From NCBI GenBank assembly GCA_009837355.1, contig VXTR01000087.1, forward strand, positions 1-64,000: a DNA stretch of 64,000 bases, in the 5' to 3' direction. The position numbers were made by a program, and so were the translations under genes. The stretch is from Chloroflexota bacterium (GTDB taxonomy: Bacteria > Chloroflexota > Dehalococcoidia > Lucifugimonadales > UBA3495). Positions 43,244 through 55,200 of this stretch are shown piece by piece. The notes below the pieces were generated by a model, which ran no database searches, was not told the origin of the DNA, and was given only the letters and a program-made list of their open reading frames with translations. Positions within the stretch are counted from its first letter, which is position 1; each line of letters opens with the position of its first letter.

Positions 43244-45475
43244 TTAGTCCTCTTTGTCAGCAACGCCGGCCATGGCGCGGGCGCGTTGACGTATGGTTTC
43301 GGGCAAGGCGTCGCGCTTCCGGCGATGCTTTTGCAGATATTCCAGCAGGTTGTGGGTGGCAGACTCTTTGCAACGTCCGCAGAGGAGTTCTCCGGAGCGG
43401 CAGCGCTTCTGGAGCGCAGCATAGGCGTCCGGCTCGGGGGTGGCGTGAAAGGCGTGGAGGCTGGACACGCTGCAAATGCGAGGGTCGGGGTTGCCGCCTT
43501 TTTCACGCTGCTCGGCCAGGGTCGGACGGCCTCCGGTGTAGGCACGCCCGATGCGCCGGCGGACGTCCTCGGGTGAGTCGTCGTAGGTGATGCGTCCCTG
43601 CGGCACCGCGTTGGTCATAACCTCGATTGCGCTGCCGGTGCCAGGGTCGTCGTAGGTAGTCAGGCCGCGCGTCATGCGCAGGTAGAGGGCGGATGGCTTG
43701 ACCAACCCGAACCGGTCGGCGAGGTTCCGAGCCATGCGCACGTACACGTCCCCGCCGATGCCGTCTATGACCAGGGTGCGGCAGGGGCCGCCGTATTCGG
43801 GCTGCTGGGTGTGGAGTATGTCGGCTAACCGCAACAAGGGAAGGAAGGTATCGGTGGCGCTGCTGCTCAGCCGCAGCCCCAAGGCGGAGTTGAGCACGCT
43901 CAGGGGCGTGGCGCGTCCAAGGGAGAAGGCGGTTTCCACGATGGCGGCGCGGTTGAGCTGGAGGTAGGCGTCGGCGCGTTGCAGGTCAAGGCCGGCGGCG
44001 GCCAAGGCCAGCAGGCGGTCGAGCATATTGCGGAGCGCCTGTTCGCGGGAGTCGGATTCGTCCCGGAAGCCCAGGACTATCTCGGCGCCCAATGAGTGGA
44101 AGTAAATCAGCAGGTTGCCCAGTGTCATGTGACCCAAGTGCATCGGCCCATCCGTTGACATGCCGGCGATAATCTTGCACCGTTCGCCATCCGCCAGCGC
44201 CTGCATGAACAGGTCGGCGTCCCGGCTGCCCACGACTTGACCGGTCAACATATAGGGATGCGGCGCCTCAAACCATTGCACGAATCGCGCTCTTTGCTCC
44301 GGGTACGCCTCGTTGAGGCCGGTAATTCGCAGTTCTTTGACCAGCTCATTTTCGCGAGCCAACGGCTGGTCGCCGGAACGCACGACCAGCGACGGGATGG
44401 CGATGTCGGCCTCCTCCGCACTGGTTTCGGGAGAATCGGCGTCCAGGATCTGCCCGTGCAGTTGGCTCAGCCGCTGGGCAATGTCGTTAAGGGTCCGTTC
44501 CTGGACTTCGCGGGCGTTAGACAGGAGCAGACGGGCGATGTCCTCGGCGGTTTCCGGGGACAGGCCGAGTTGCCGGGCGCGGCGGCGGGCGCTGACAAAC
44601 AGGTTTTCTTCCACCGCCGGTTTGTGGATGGTGTCGCTTTCCAGGTATTTCTCAGCCGCCACGTTGCGGGAGGCTTCGATGCGGGCGTGGGTCAGCTCCA
44701 GGATGCGGTCGTGGCTGCCGGCAATGATGGCCCGCTGGCGTCCGCGGTACTCGGCATAGGGCAAACCGCCGGCAGGCATTTCGGAACGCACCAGGGCCGG
44801 GTCTTCGCCGGCCAGCAGCCGGCTTACGCCCCGCTCTACCTGGGAAACTTCCGACAGGCGACGCCAGTCGGTCGGCACCAGCGACGCCGGCTGTTCGTCC
44901 AGCCAGGCGGCCAACCGGGCCATTCGCCGGTCGTAGATGGCTGCCGCCTCCGGCATAGATATAAGCTCCCGCAGGCCGAGGGCTGGCAACAAGCAATCGC
45001 GGCGATAGGCGGATAGGTATTGCGCCCGCTGGGGGCCGGCCGCCGGCGCATCCCTGAGGTGGTCTGAGTTACGTTCGATGCCGACCAGGTCCAGCTGCGC
45101 GGCGTGCCAAAGCAGCCGGCCGTTGGCGTTGCCGTCGTTTACGTCCAAGTCGGCAGCCCATGCTGCCAACAGGGCGTCGCAGACTGTGGCGACGAACTGC
45201 TCCGGCGCGTCGGCTCCGCGGAGCCAGGCGGCGGCGACGGCGGCGGAATCTCGAGCGCGGTCGGGGGCGTCGGGCCGGCCGGCGAGGTGAAACAGCGCTG
45301 CCGCGTTGACTATTACGGTATCGGCGAGCGGGTAAGACTCGGACAATTCGGCGGCAGTTACGGCGATGCGGCGGGCTGCCGGCAGGCCTGTTGAGTCAGG
45401 ATGGTCGGCGTAAATTGCGGCCAGCGAGACGGCCAAGCGGTGGGCGTCAGGCGTGTAAGACTGGGCGGTAGTCAT
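43244..45475 (-). CDS. Fusion: pseudo-HD domain + AroQ-like domain + Fe-S-type TrpRS-like domain
   Basis: The 743-aa product shows three regions. Residues about 28-135 follow the helical pattern of HD hydrolases, but the metal residues are lost (AAALFHLAG where AALLHDIG is usual). Residues about 245-328 follow the AroQ chorismate-mutase pattern (ILELTHARIEASRNVAAEKY, then HKPAVEENL, then LGLSPETAEDIARLLL), keeping Arg265, Lys276, Glu289 and Gln325 but with Val288 for the key Arg. Residues about 395-720 resemble TrpRS, with H446-L-G-H449 and the region AYTGGRPTLAEQREKGGNPD. Four Cys (668, 692, 699, 702) spaced x23-x6-x2 match the [4Fe-4S] site of Thermotoga TrpRS (x22-x6-x2). The KMSKS position reads VMTNA, so aminoacylation is doubtful. 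The start could be ATG 45475 or GTG 45508. Confidence 0.78.
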   Translation of the reverse strand: MTTAQSYTPDAHRLAVSLAAIYADHPDSTGLPAARRIAVTAAELSESYPLADTVIVNAAALFHLAGRPDAPDRARDSAAVAAAWLRGADAPEQFVATVCDALLAAWAADLDVNDGNANGRLLWHAAQLDLVGIERNSDHLRDAPAAGPQRAQYLSAYRRDCLLPALGLRELISMPEAAAIYDRRMARLAAWLDEQPASLVPTDWRRLSEVSQVERGVSRLLAGEDPALVRSEMPAGGLPYAEYRGRQRAIIAGSHDRILELTHARIEASRNVAAEKYLESDTIHKPAVEENLFVSARRRARQLGLSPETAEDIARLLLSNAREVQERTLNDIAQRLSQLHGQILDADSPETSAEEADIAIPSLVVRSGDQPLARENELVKELRITGLNEAYPEQRARFVQWFEAPHPYMLTGQVVGSRDADLFMQALADGERCKIIAGMSTDGPMHLGHMTLGNLLIYFHSLGAEIVLGFRDESDSREQALRNMLDRLLALAAAGLDLQRADAYLQLNRAAIVETAFSLGRATPLSVLNSALGLRLSSSATDTFLPLLRLADILHTQQPEYGGPCRTLVIDGIGGDVYVRMARNLADRFGLVKPSALYLRMTRGLTTYDDPGTGSAIEVMTNAVPQGRITYDDSPEDVRRRIGRAYTGGRPTLAEQREKGGNPDPRICSVSSLHAFHATPEPDAYAALQKRCRSGELLCGRCKESATHNLLEYLQKHRRKRDALPETIRQRARAMAGVADKED

Positions 45476-45549
45476 TGCGGTCAACCGGGGTTGAACTCGG
45501 ATGACCACATAATACCATCAATCTACCGTCCCAAATCAGCCGGGGCTCA

Positions 45550-46230
45550 TTAGTCGGGCAGCCGCTCCAGAAAGCGGGCGACGGCAGTGTTGACGGCTGC
45601 GGGCTGTTCCAAGGTGACGAAGTGCCCGGAGCCGGGGACAACCACTACTTGGGCGTCCTGCAGCTCACGGCCCAGGTACTCGGCGTAGCGCACCGGCGTC
45701 ATCACGTCGTCGGCGCCGACGATGACGAGCGACGGGATGGCGATTTCCTTGACGCGTTCCATCACGTCGAACTTGTCGCAGGCCAAAAGGTCGTTGTGCT
45801 CGACCATGGGGCCGGATTGGAGGGCGCGGGCAGCCAATTGCGGGGCGAGTTCGCGGTTGATGGCCTCATAGTAGGCCGGGGCTTCGGCCCGCCACTGGTC
45901 ATCGTCCAGGCATCGGTCCAGGTAATCAGGATGGACGCGCAGCCTGGCGCCGGTGCCGATGAGGACGAGGCCGGCCAAATCCTGGGGGAAGCGCAGGGCG
46001 TAGTCCAGGGCGATGGCGCCGCCCATTGAGTGGCCGAAAAGCACGAAGGGCGGGTAGCCGTTACCCACCGCATACTCGCGCAGCCAGTCCACGTAGCCGG
46101 AGATGGTGTCCCGGGGCTGACCGTGGGGGTGGCCCGGCAGGTTCACGGCGTCGGCGTTGGCGAACTGTGCAGTCTGGTAGTGGTAGGTAAGTTCGTTCTG
46201 GCCGGAGCCGTGAACCATGAGGAGTTGCAT
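45550..46230 (-). CDS. Alpha/beta hydrolase
   Basis: This 226-aa hydrolase has the full triad. The oxyanion turn is MVHGSGQNELTYHYQ, the nucleophile elbow is FVLFGHSMGGAIALDYAL (GHSMG near 69-73), the acid is in LVIVGADDVMTPVRYAEY and the His is in VVPGSGHFVTLEQP. It is short, with a small cap. It lies just downstream of gyrA (12 nt) on the same strand and may be read through from it. Substrate unknown. Confidence 0.88.
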   Translation of the reverse strand: MQLLMVHGSGQNELTYHYQTAQFANADAVNLPGHPHGQPRDTISGYVDWLREYAVGNGYPPFVLFGHSMGGAIALDYALRFPQDLAGLVLIGTGARLRVHPDYLDRCLDDDQWRAEAPAYYEAINRELAPQLAARALQSGPMVEHNDLLACDKFDVMERVKEIAIPSLVIVGADDVMTPVRYAEYLGRELQDAQVVVVPGSGHFVTLEQPAAVNTAVARFLERLPD

Positions 46231-46242
46231 GGCGGCTTATCC

Positions 46243-49008
<2,766 letters not shown>

Positions 49009-49027
49009 CGCGGGTCTCCTTGGGTAC

Positions 49028-49645
49028 TTATGGGCTCTCTATGAACAGTTGGGCGCGTTCCACCAGTCCGAGGAACAGGCTGTTGAAAGCGGCCGGGACT
49101 TCCTCGCCCTGTTCCGGCAGGAACTGCACGGCGATAACCCAACTGTGCTCCTTGCTTTCCAGCCCTTCAATGGTTCCGTCGTCCAGCTGGTAGGCGATGG
49201 TCATCAGGCGTTCCGCTCGCTGGGGTTCGCGCAGGGCGAGTTTATGGCGGCTATTCACGCGGAACATACCGGCGCTGCCGATGATGGCGGCCACTTTGGA
49301 GCCGGGCGACAGGTAAATTTGATGGCGCAACGGTTCCGTTTCGTCGTCGGGATAGTGTCGGGCAACGGGAGAGGGAAGCTCGCCGCCGAAGTGGGCGTTG
49401 AGCAGGTGCATACCGCTGCCGGTGGCCAGAACGGGCATATCGTCGTCCAGGGCGGCGGCCAGAGGCGCTGCTGCCTGGGGGTCGGCGCCGTCGGGGATGA
49501 AAAGCCCGCCGGCTCCGGCCAGGGCATCGGCGCCCTCGCCGGGCGCAAGGACGCGAACCTGTCCGCCGGCGGCTTCAACCGCGCGGATGCCCGGGGTGGG
49601 ATGCTGGCCGTTGCGCTGGGCGGCCGGGATGGCGATAGTGGGCAA
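49028..49645 (-). CDS. Inactive class I glutamine amidotransferase-like protein (peptidase C26 type)
   Basis: This 205-aa protein follows the gamma-glutamyl-GABA hydrolase (C26) pattern, with [12 protein letters not shown], then the elbow [13 protein letters not shown] where active enzymes have G-I-C-R-G, and [10 protein letters not shown] where they have VNSxHHQ. Near the C-terminus [10 protein letters not shown] replaces the usual VQWHPE. The Cys, the second-site His and the HPE His are therefore all lost. It is likely a binding or regulatory protein, not an enzyme. The start codon is TTG (no ATG is available), without a clear Shine-Dalgarno. It lies upstream of gyrA in one operon. Confidence 0.75.
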   Translation of the reverse strand: MPTIAIPAAQRNGQHPTPGIRAVEAAGGQVRVLAPGEGADALAGAGGLFIPDGADPQAAAPLAAALDDDMPVLATGSGMHLLNAHFGGELPSPVARHYPDDETEPLRHQIYLSPGSKVAAIIGSAGMFRVNSRHKLALREPQRAERLMTIAYQLDDGTIEGLESKEHSWVIAVQFLPEQGEEVPAAFNSLFLGLVERAQLFIESP

Positions 49646-49678
49646 AAGACAATCTACCAGAACGAAATTCCGGTTTAT

Positions 49679-49684
49679 ATTATA
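49679..49684 (-). promoter_or_regulatory. -10 box upstream of the GATase-like/gyrA operon
   Basis: A perfect TATAAT on the minus strand in an A/T-rich patch (49665-49702), about 33 nt before the TTG at 49645. The -35 region is weak. Confidence 0.5.
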
Positions 49685-49745
49685 CTAAAAAATGGACTAA
49701 ATTGCCCGTCGTACCGCCTTCGGGTTTCAGACGAAATCGCCTGCT

Positions 49746-51065
49746 TCACGACTCCCCATTCTCCATCACCATGCGGGCCACCTGGCGGCCCATGCGGACC
49801 GAGTAGTTGGTGCCGCGGTCTTCGGGGTAGATCTGCGTGGTGTTGGCCAGGTACAGCGACTCTACCGGCGTACGGTGGTCGGGGATGCGTTCGCTGTAGT
49901 TGACGCCGATGATGGGCTGGGCGCCGTCCACCCGGTGGTGGTGGTATTCGATAACCCAGTCCCGGGAAAAGTCGGGGTTCAGCTGTCGCAGGTGAGGCAG
50001 GAACTCTTCCAGCAGCTCGGCCGGTTCCTTGCGGTACAACTCGCTGTTGCGGTCGGGGTAGTTGGTGAGATAAACGATGTGATGCCCGCCGTACAGGTTC
50101 CGGTCAATCATGTTGGTGTGCTCGATGACACCCACGAAGGGTAGCGAGCGGTCGGCCACGTTGAGCCAGTACTTGGACGTCAGCGGCCGGTCCAGCACCA
50201 GAATCATCAGCACTGCCGACAGGTACTCCGCCGATTCCAGGATGGCGCGGTAATCGTCGGGCAGCTCGGGAACCAGCCGGGTGAACACGTAGGACGGCGT
50301 GGTGGCGATAACGGCGTCGTATTCGTAATTCCGTTCTTCGCCGCCATGCGGCGCGGCGGTGAACCCCATCGCTTTGCCGTCCCGGACGTTGATCCGCCGA
50401 ACGCCGACGCCGACGTGCACCTTCCCGCCCTGCTCCACGACCCGTTCTCGGCATACGTCAAACACGGTTCCGAAGCTGCACATGGGGTAGCCCAGGCGTT
50501 CCTTTTGCATCCGCTTGCGGGACGCGACCCGCAGGTAAATCTTACCCCACAGCCAAGTCATGCTGACCTTGTCGTAGTGGTCGCCGAACTTGCCCCGCAG
50601 CATGGGTTCCCAGATGACGCGGTAGGCAGCGTCGCCCATGTGCCGACGGGTCCATTCGGCGGCGGTTACGTCCTCAAACTTGCGCCAGTTGCGCGTCTTC
50701 TGCAGCAGGAACGTCCAGAGGCCCAAGCGGATGCGTTGCGTAAAGGGCAAGGGCGAAAACCGCAACAAGTCCATGGGAGTGGCAAAGTCCCAGATGCGTC
50801 CTCCGTGAAACAGGCCGACTTTGGACTCCAGCCATTCCATTGAGTCGCCCAGGCCCAGCTCATGGACCAGTTCCACCATGTCGGTGTCGCTGACGAACAG
50901 GTGGTGATAGCCTCGCTCCAGCTGGCCGCCGCCGACTTCAAAGGTGGACGCCTGCCCTCCCAGGAAGGGCGCAGCTTCAAAGACCTCGGCGAAGTGTCCC
51001 CGGTTCGTCAGCTCCAGAGCCGCCGCCAGGCCGGCCGCGCCGCCGCCGATAATTCCCACTCGCAT
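49746..51065 (-). CDS. FAD-dependent oxidoreductase (amine oxidase / phytoene desaturase-like)
   Basis: This 439-aa flavoprotein starts with the FAD Rossmann motif MRVGIIGGGAAGLAAALEL, followed by VFEAAPFLGGQASTFEVGG. The C-terminal FAD segment is YLANTTQIYPEDRGTNYSVRMG. The middle part (RIRLGLWTFLL...EPMLRGKFGDHYDKVSM) matches NAD(P)-binding oxidoreductases found beside glycolipid or isoprenoid genes. It is followed 3 nt downstream, in the transcript upstream direction, by the LPG-synthase-type gene, so a role with lipids or polyprenyl glycans is plausible. Confidence 0.88.
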   Translation of the reverse strand: MRVGIIGGGAAGLAAALELTNRGHFAEVFEAAPFLGGQASTFEVGGGQLERGYHHLFVSDTDMVELVHELGLGDSMEWLESKVGLFHGGRIWDFATPMDLLRFSPLPFTQRIRLGLWTFLLQKTRNWRKFEDVTAAEWTRRHMGDAAYRVIWEPMLRGKFGDHYDKVSMTWLWGKIYLRVASRKRMQKERLGYPMCSFGTVFDVCRERVVEQGGKVHVGVGVRRINVRDGKAMGFTAAPHGGEERNYEYDAVIATTPSYVFTRLVPELPDDYRAILESAEYLSAVLMILVLDRPLTSKYWLNVADRSLPFVGVIEHTNMIDRNLYGGHHIVYLTNYPDRNSELYRKEPAELLEEFLPHLRQLNPDFSRDWVIEYHHHRVDGAQPIIGVNYSERIPDHRTPVESLYLANTTQIYPEDRGTNYSVRMGRQVARMVMENGES

Positions 51066-51068
51066 CGG

Positions 51069-52175
51069 CTAATCGTCCTGTGCGGCCCGCACACCGCTGA
51101 CTGCCTCATCATTGCGGCTCGGCGTGGTCTCCGTATGCGGCAGCGCAGCGAGCCCGCGCAGCGATACGTTATGCCACAGCAACAGCGCCAAGCCGGCCAG
51201 GTTCACCGGCAGCCAGAGGGCCAGCAGGTGCACCGCCACCGAGTAGGACGCCGCCGTGGCTGCGCCAACTCCAAGGATAAACAATGTTTGCTGTGCCACC
51301 ACCTCAAAGGCGCCAATGCCGCCGATAGACGCCGGAATCGCGGTTATGAGATTGGACGTTACCGTAACCAGCGTAACCGCCACGGCCAGCAGCCAGAAGG
51401 AAGCGAAGTAGGCGTCCAGGTTGAAAGAATAAGCCACAATCAGATAGACGCCGGCCTCGGCCAGCCAGATGGGGAGGGAGCTGACGAACAGCGCCGCGTG
51501 TTTGCGGGGGGAGTTGAGTGTCGCCAGTCCCTCCACAAACGCGGTGATTACCTCGCCGGCCAGCGGACGAAAACGCGCCGGCAGCAACGCGGTCATTCTC
51601 AGGAACCAGTCCACCGTGCGCCGGCTGCACGCCAACGCCGTGAGTACCCCCAACGCTACGGCAAAGCTGATTACCACTCCGACCATCAGCGCTATGGCGG
51701 TGGACTGGTAGGCCAGGCTGGCGTCGCTGAACAAGCCGGCGGCCAGTAGAATGGGCGCGGCGACGGCGCCCAGGGCCAGCAGCGTCAGGCCGTCATAGAG
51801 CCGCTCCACGCTGAGGGTGGCGATTGAAGCCGGCACGCTGACCTCGTCCTCACGCTGGGCCAGATAGACGGCGCGCACGAGTTCGCCCAGCCGGGCCGGG
51901 AGCACGTTGTTGGCCAGGTAGCCGATGACAATGACCGGATAGAGCCGGGCGATGGATATGCGGGCGATGGGAGAGAGCAGATATTGCCAGCGGAGCGCGC
52001 GAAACCACTGGCCCACGAAATAGAGCGCAACCGCCGGAATCAGGTACAGGTAGTTGGCGGCACGCAGCGCCTCCCACAACTCGCGCCGGTCCACGAACAG
52101 CACCAATAAGGCCAGCGTGATTACGCTGACCAATACGCCGGCCCAGAACCGCCAGTTGCCGAGAAAGTAGGTCAT
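51069..52175 (-). CDS. Lysylphosphatidylglycerol synthase-type (UPF0104/YbhN) membrane protein
   Basis: This 368-aa protein has eight or so membrane segments and the flippase-like UPF0104 signatures: LYLIPAVALYFVGQWFRALRW, VIGYLANNVLPARLGELVRA (the most conserved stretch), and SIGGIGAFEVVAQQTLFILG. Relatives include YbhN and the transmembrane half of MprF. The role may be lipid or glycolipid transfer across the membrane. TACAAT/AATACT boxes lie 10 and 7 nt before the ATG, with no strong Shine-Dalgarno. It stops 3 nt before the FAD oxidoreductase gene starts. Confidence 0.87.
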   Translation of the reverse strand: MTYFLGNWRFWAGVLVSVITLALLVLFVDRRELWEALRAANYLYLIPAVALYFVGQWFRALRWQYLLSPIARISIARLYPVIVIGYLANNVLPARLGELVRAVYLAQREDEVSVPASIATLSVERLYDGLTLLALGAVAAPILLAAGLFSDASLAYQSTAIALMVGVVISFAVALGVLTALACSRRTVDWFLRMTALLPARFRPLAGEVITAFVEGLATLNSPRKHAALFVSSLPIWLAEAGVYLIVAYSFNLDAYFASFWLLAVAVTLVTVTSNLITAIPASIGGIGAFEVVAQQTLFILGVGAATAASYSVAVHLLALWLPVNLAGLALLLWHNVSLRGLAALPHTETTPSRNDEAVSGVRAAQDD

Positions 52176-52208
52176 TCCGGCTAGTATTGTACCACCCAGC
52201 TTGGGGGA

Positions 52209-55200
52209 CTAATTGGCATCCGGCACCCTGGTGTATTGATAGTACTCGGCGTAATACCAGTCGCTCTGCTGCCGGCGGGCGGTGATGTACTCGATCGCCT
52301 GCCGCCACTTCTCGGGGTCGGCGGCAGCGTCGCGGAAGAAGTCCACGTCCGCCGACAGCTGCTGCCAGAATGCGGTTTCGGTGCGCGCCTCTCCGGGACG
52401 ACGGTACGTTTCGGGATACCACAGGATGTTGCGTCTGGGTCCGTCCCGGCGGTAGGCGTCGGCATCCTCCGGTTCAACCGCGTGGGCTGCTTCCGCAAGG
52501 TACGCCGTTGGGGCGGTATCTTGCCCCACTTTCCGGCATTCGTCCGAATCGCCGTCGGCGCCGGCCGCGCAGAAGCGGTCAAACTGTAACACGCCCTGCT
52601 CTGTCTCGTTACGCACGTACCACTGGAAGGGGTACCACATATCGTAATCCACCTTCACGGCGGGGGTTTCCTGGCCGCCCAACGCGGCACTCTGCAGCTC
52701 GCGGTACGAGTCAACCAGGTCGGCCGACCCCTGCGCGTAGGCCAGTACCTCCAGCCTGGAGTCGTCGTAGGTGTAGGCCGCGCGGAAGGCGCTCACGGTT
52801 CCAAACACCAGCAGCAGGCCGGCGATGCCCAGGGCCGCCGCCTTGCCGCCGTTGGGCTGCGCCCGTATCAGCCAAGCGACGCCTACTGCCATGGGCAGCA
52901 GCAGCACCGCGGCCAACCAGGCCGGCAGATTGGCGGCGTCGCCCCGGGCGGCCAGCCACGCTACCCAAATCGCCAGCACCGTCCACATCGGAGGCAGCGC
53001 GAACAGCAGGCTCATTCGCCAACGTTCGCCGATGGCCTCGGGCCAACGGACGCCGTCAAGCAGGCGTCCCAGCAGCATTCCCGCCGCCAGAGCCAAAGGC
53101 ACGGTGATATTCACCAGCAGCCACGGCATTTTTTCCGCCGCTATGGTGTACAGCACCAGCGTCGCCAGGACCCAGGCGGCCAGGATCAGGCCGAAGGGCT
53201 CCCGGCGTCGTATCAGCCAAACCACCGCCACCAGGCCAAAAACCAGCGCCAGCAGCTCGTACACCGTAAGCCCTACGCCGTAGTAGTACCAGGGCTGATT
53301 GCCGCGAGCCACCTCCTGCTGGGCCAGCCAGTAGCCCAGGCTTTGCCAGGCTCCGGTGAACACGCCCGGCCAGTTGGTGAAGAACGTGGTGTACAGCGTG
53401 GTCCAGATGGCATAAAACAGCCCGGCGCACAGCAGCCAGACGCCGCCGCCCCAGGCGATGCCCACGGCTGCCCCAACCGCCAAAAGCAGCAGCAGAGTCA
53501 GCACCGGAACCAAGTAGTTCACGGCGATTTTCCCCTCGGCCAGCTCCGCCACCGGCGCGGCGGCCGGCAGCAGCTCCGTCGCCAGCGTCAAACCGCCGCC
53601 GAACACAGACAGCCACAGCCACGTCAGCAGCATGGCCGGCCCCAGCAGCAGCATGACACGACGCCAGCCGCCCAACGCGCTGGGCGCCACCCAGGCCATG
53701 GCCGCGCCCAGTAGCAGAAAGGCACCGCCGGCCGCGCAGTCGAGATACATTGCCGTCGTGCCGGCGTTGGGCAGCAGCAATGCCACCGGGCCGGCCACGA
53801 CCGCCGACACTGCTGACACGGCGCAGATGGTCGCTACCGTCGTTGCCGCCAGGCCCAGCGCGGCGCGCACCCTCCACAGGAAACGAGCTACTGCCAGCGC
53901 TACGCCCAGCAGCGCCAGTGCAGCGACCATGTTCAACCAGAGCGGAGCCTCCCAGACGGGCAGCGTTACGAACGGCTCCGCCCATACCGGCGCGCCCGTG
54001 TCGCCCGTTGAGCCGGTGTCGCCGGCGGCCGTGTTCAAGCCCAACGGGCCCTGGAACACCGCAATGACGGCCGCCGCCTGGGGCAGCGTCAAGGTTGCCA
54101 GCATTATGAAAAATCCCGCCGCGCCGCGAGCGTCGGCCAGGGCAGCCTGTCGCCTGGCTACACGCCAGAGATAACGCCAGCCCAGGGCCAGCACCGCCAG
54201 ACCCATGAACAGGATGACGAAGTATGCCGTTTCCTTGGACGCCAGCATCAGCGCAGTTACCGCTGCCGACCCGTAGAGATAGCGTGAGCGGCTGGATTGC
54301 GTGTATTTCCACAGGAAAGTCAGCAGCAGCACCGCCCACACCACCATCAGGATGTCGTTGCGTCCGAACCGGCTGAAATAGAGCAGCGACGGCGACAGGG
54401 TCAGTATCACCGCGGCGCAAATCGCCCCTTTCTCGCCAAGCTCCCGGCGCAAGAAGTAAGGCAGGACTACCAGCGCGACGCCGAACAACGCATAGGGCAG
54501 TCGGGCCACGAAATCTGTGTCGCCGAGCACCTTTAGGAAAACCGCCACCATTTCGACCTGCAACGGCCCGTGCATCCATGGGGAGTGCAGAAACTCGATA
54601 CCCCTGGCCAGTTTCCAGGCGAAATGCAGGTGAATGGCTTCGTCATAGTGCATCACCCGGCCATCCAGCTCCCACAGGCGGAGCACGGCGGCCACCAGCG
54701 CAATCAGCAGGAATGCCCATTCCAGCGGACCAAAGCGGGGACGATTGAAACGCAGTGAGCGCAGTTCTCCAACCCGTGCTGCCATCGTTCGAGCCAGGTT
54801 GCGCCGGCTGGCCTCCGTTGACGGGTGTTCCTGGCCCAGGATAGTTTCCCGGTCGCCTACGTTCTGCCGGTGCAATTCCTCGGCCTCCCCGTAAAGGCCG
54901 GCCTCGTGCAGCGCGTTGGCGAGGCTGCCTCGGCTGCGCAGCGTGTCGGGATGGTTTTCGCCCAGCGCGGCCCGTCGTTCCTTCAGCAATTTCTGGAACA
55001 TCTCGATGGCGTGGTTGGTGTGGCCGGCGGCGTAGTGGCAGTTGGCCAGGCTGCTGCGGTAGTTCAGAGTTAACGGGTGAGTGTCGCCGCGCGTAGCTGC
55101 GCTGCCCGCTGCGGCGGATTCAAACCAGCGCAGGGCTTCGTCGTATCGCTGAGCGGCACGGTAGGCATGGGCCAAGCGGTGCTGGGCGGCCGGCAGGTTG

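Noticed and set aside
45476-45549. T-box leader before the TrpRS-like/trpS pair
   Set aside because: The 74-nt gap is too short and has no T-box core sequence or specifier stem.
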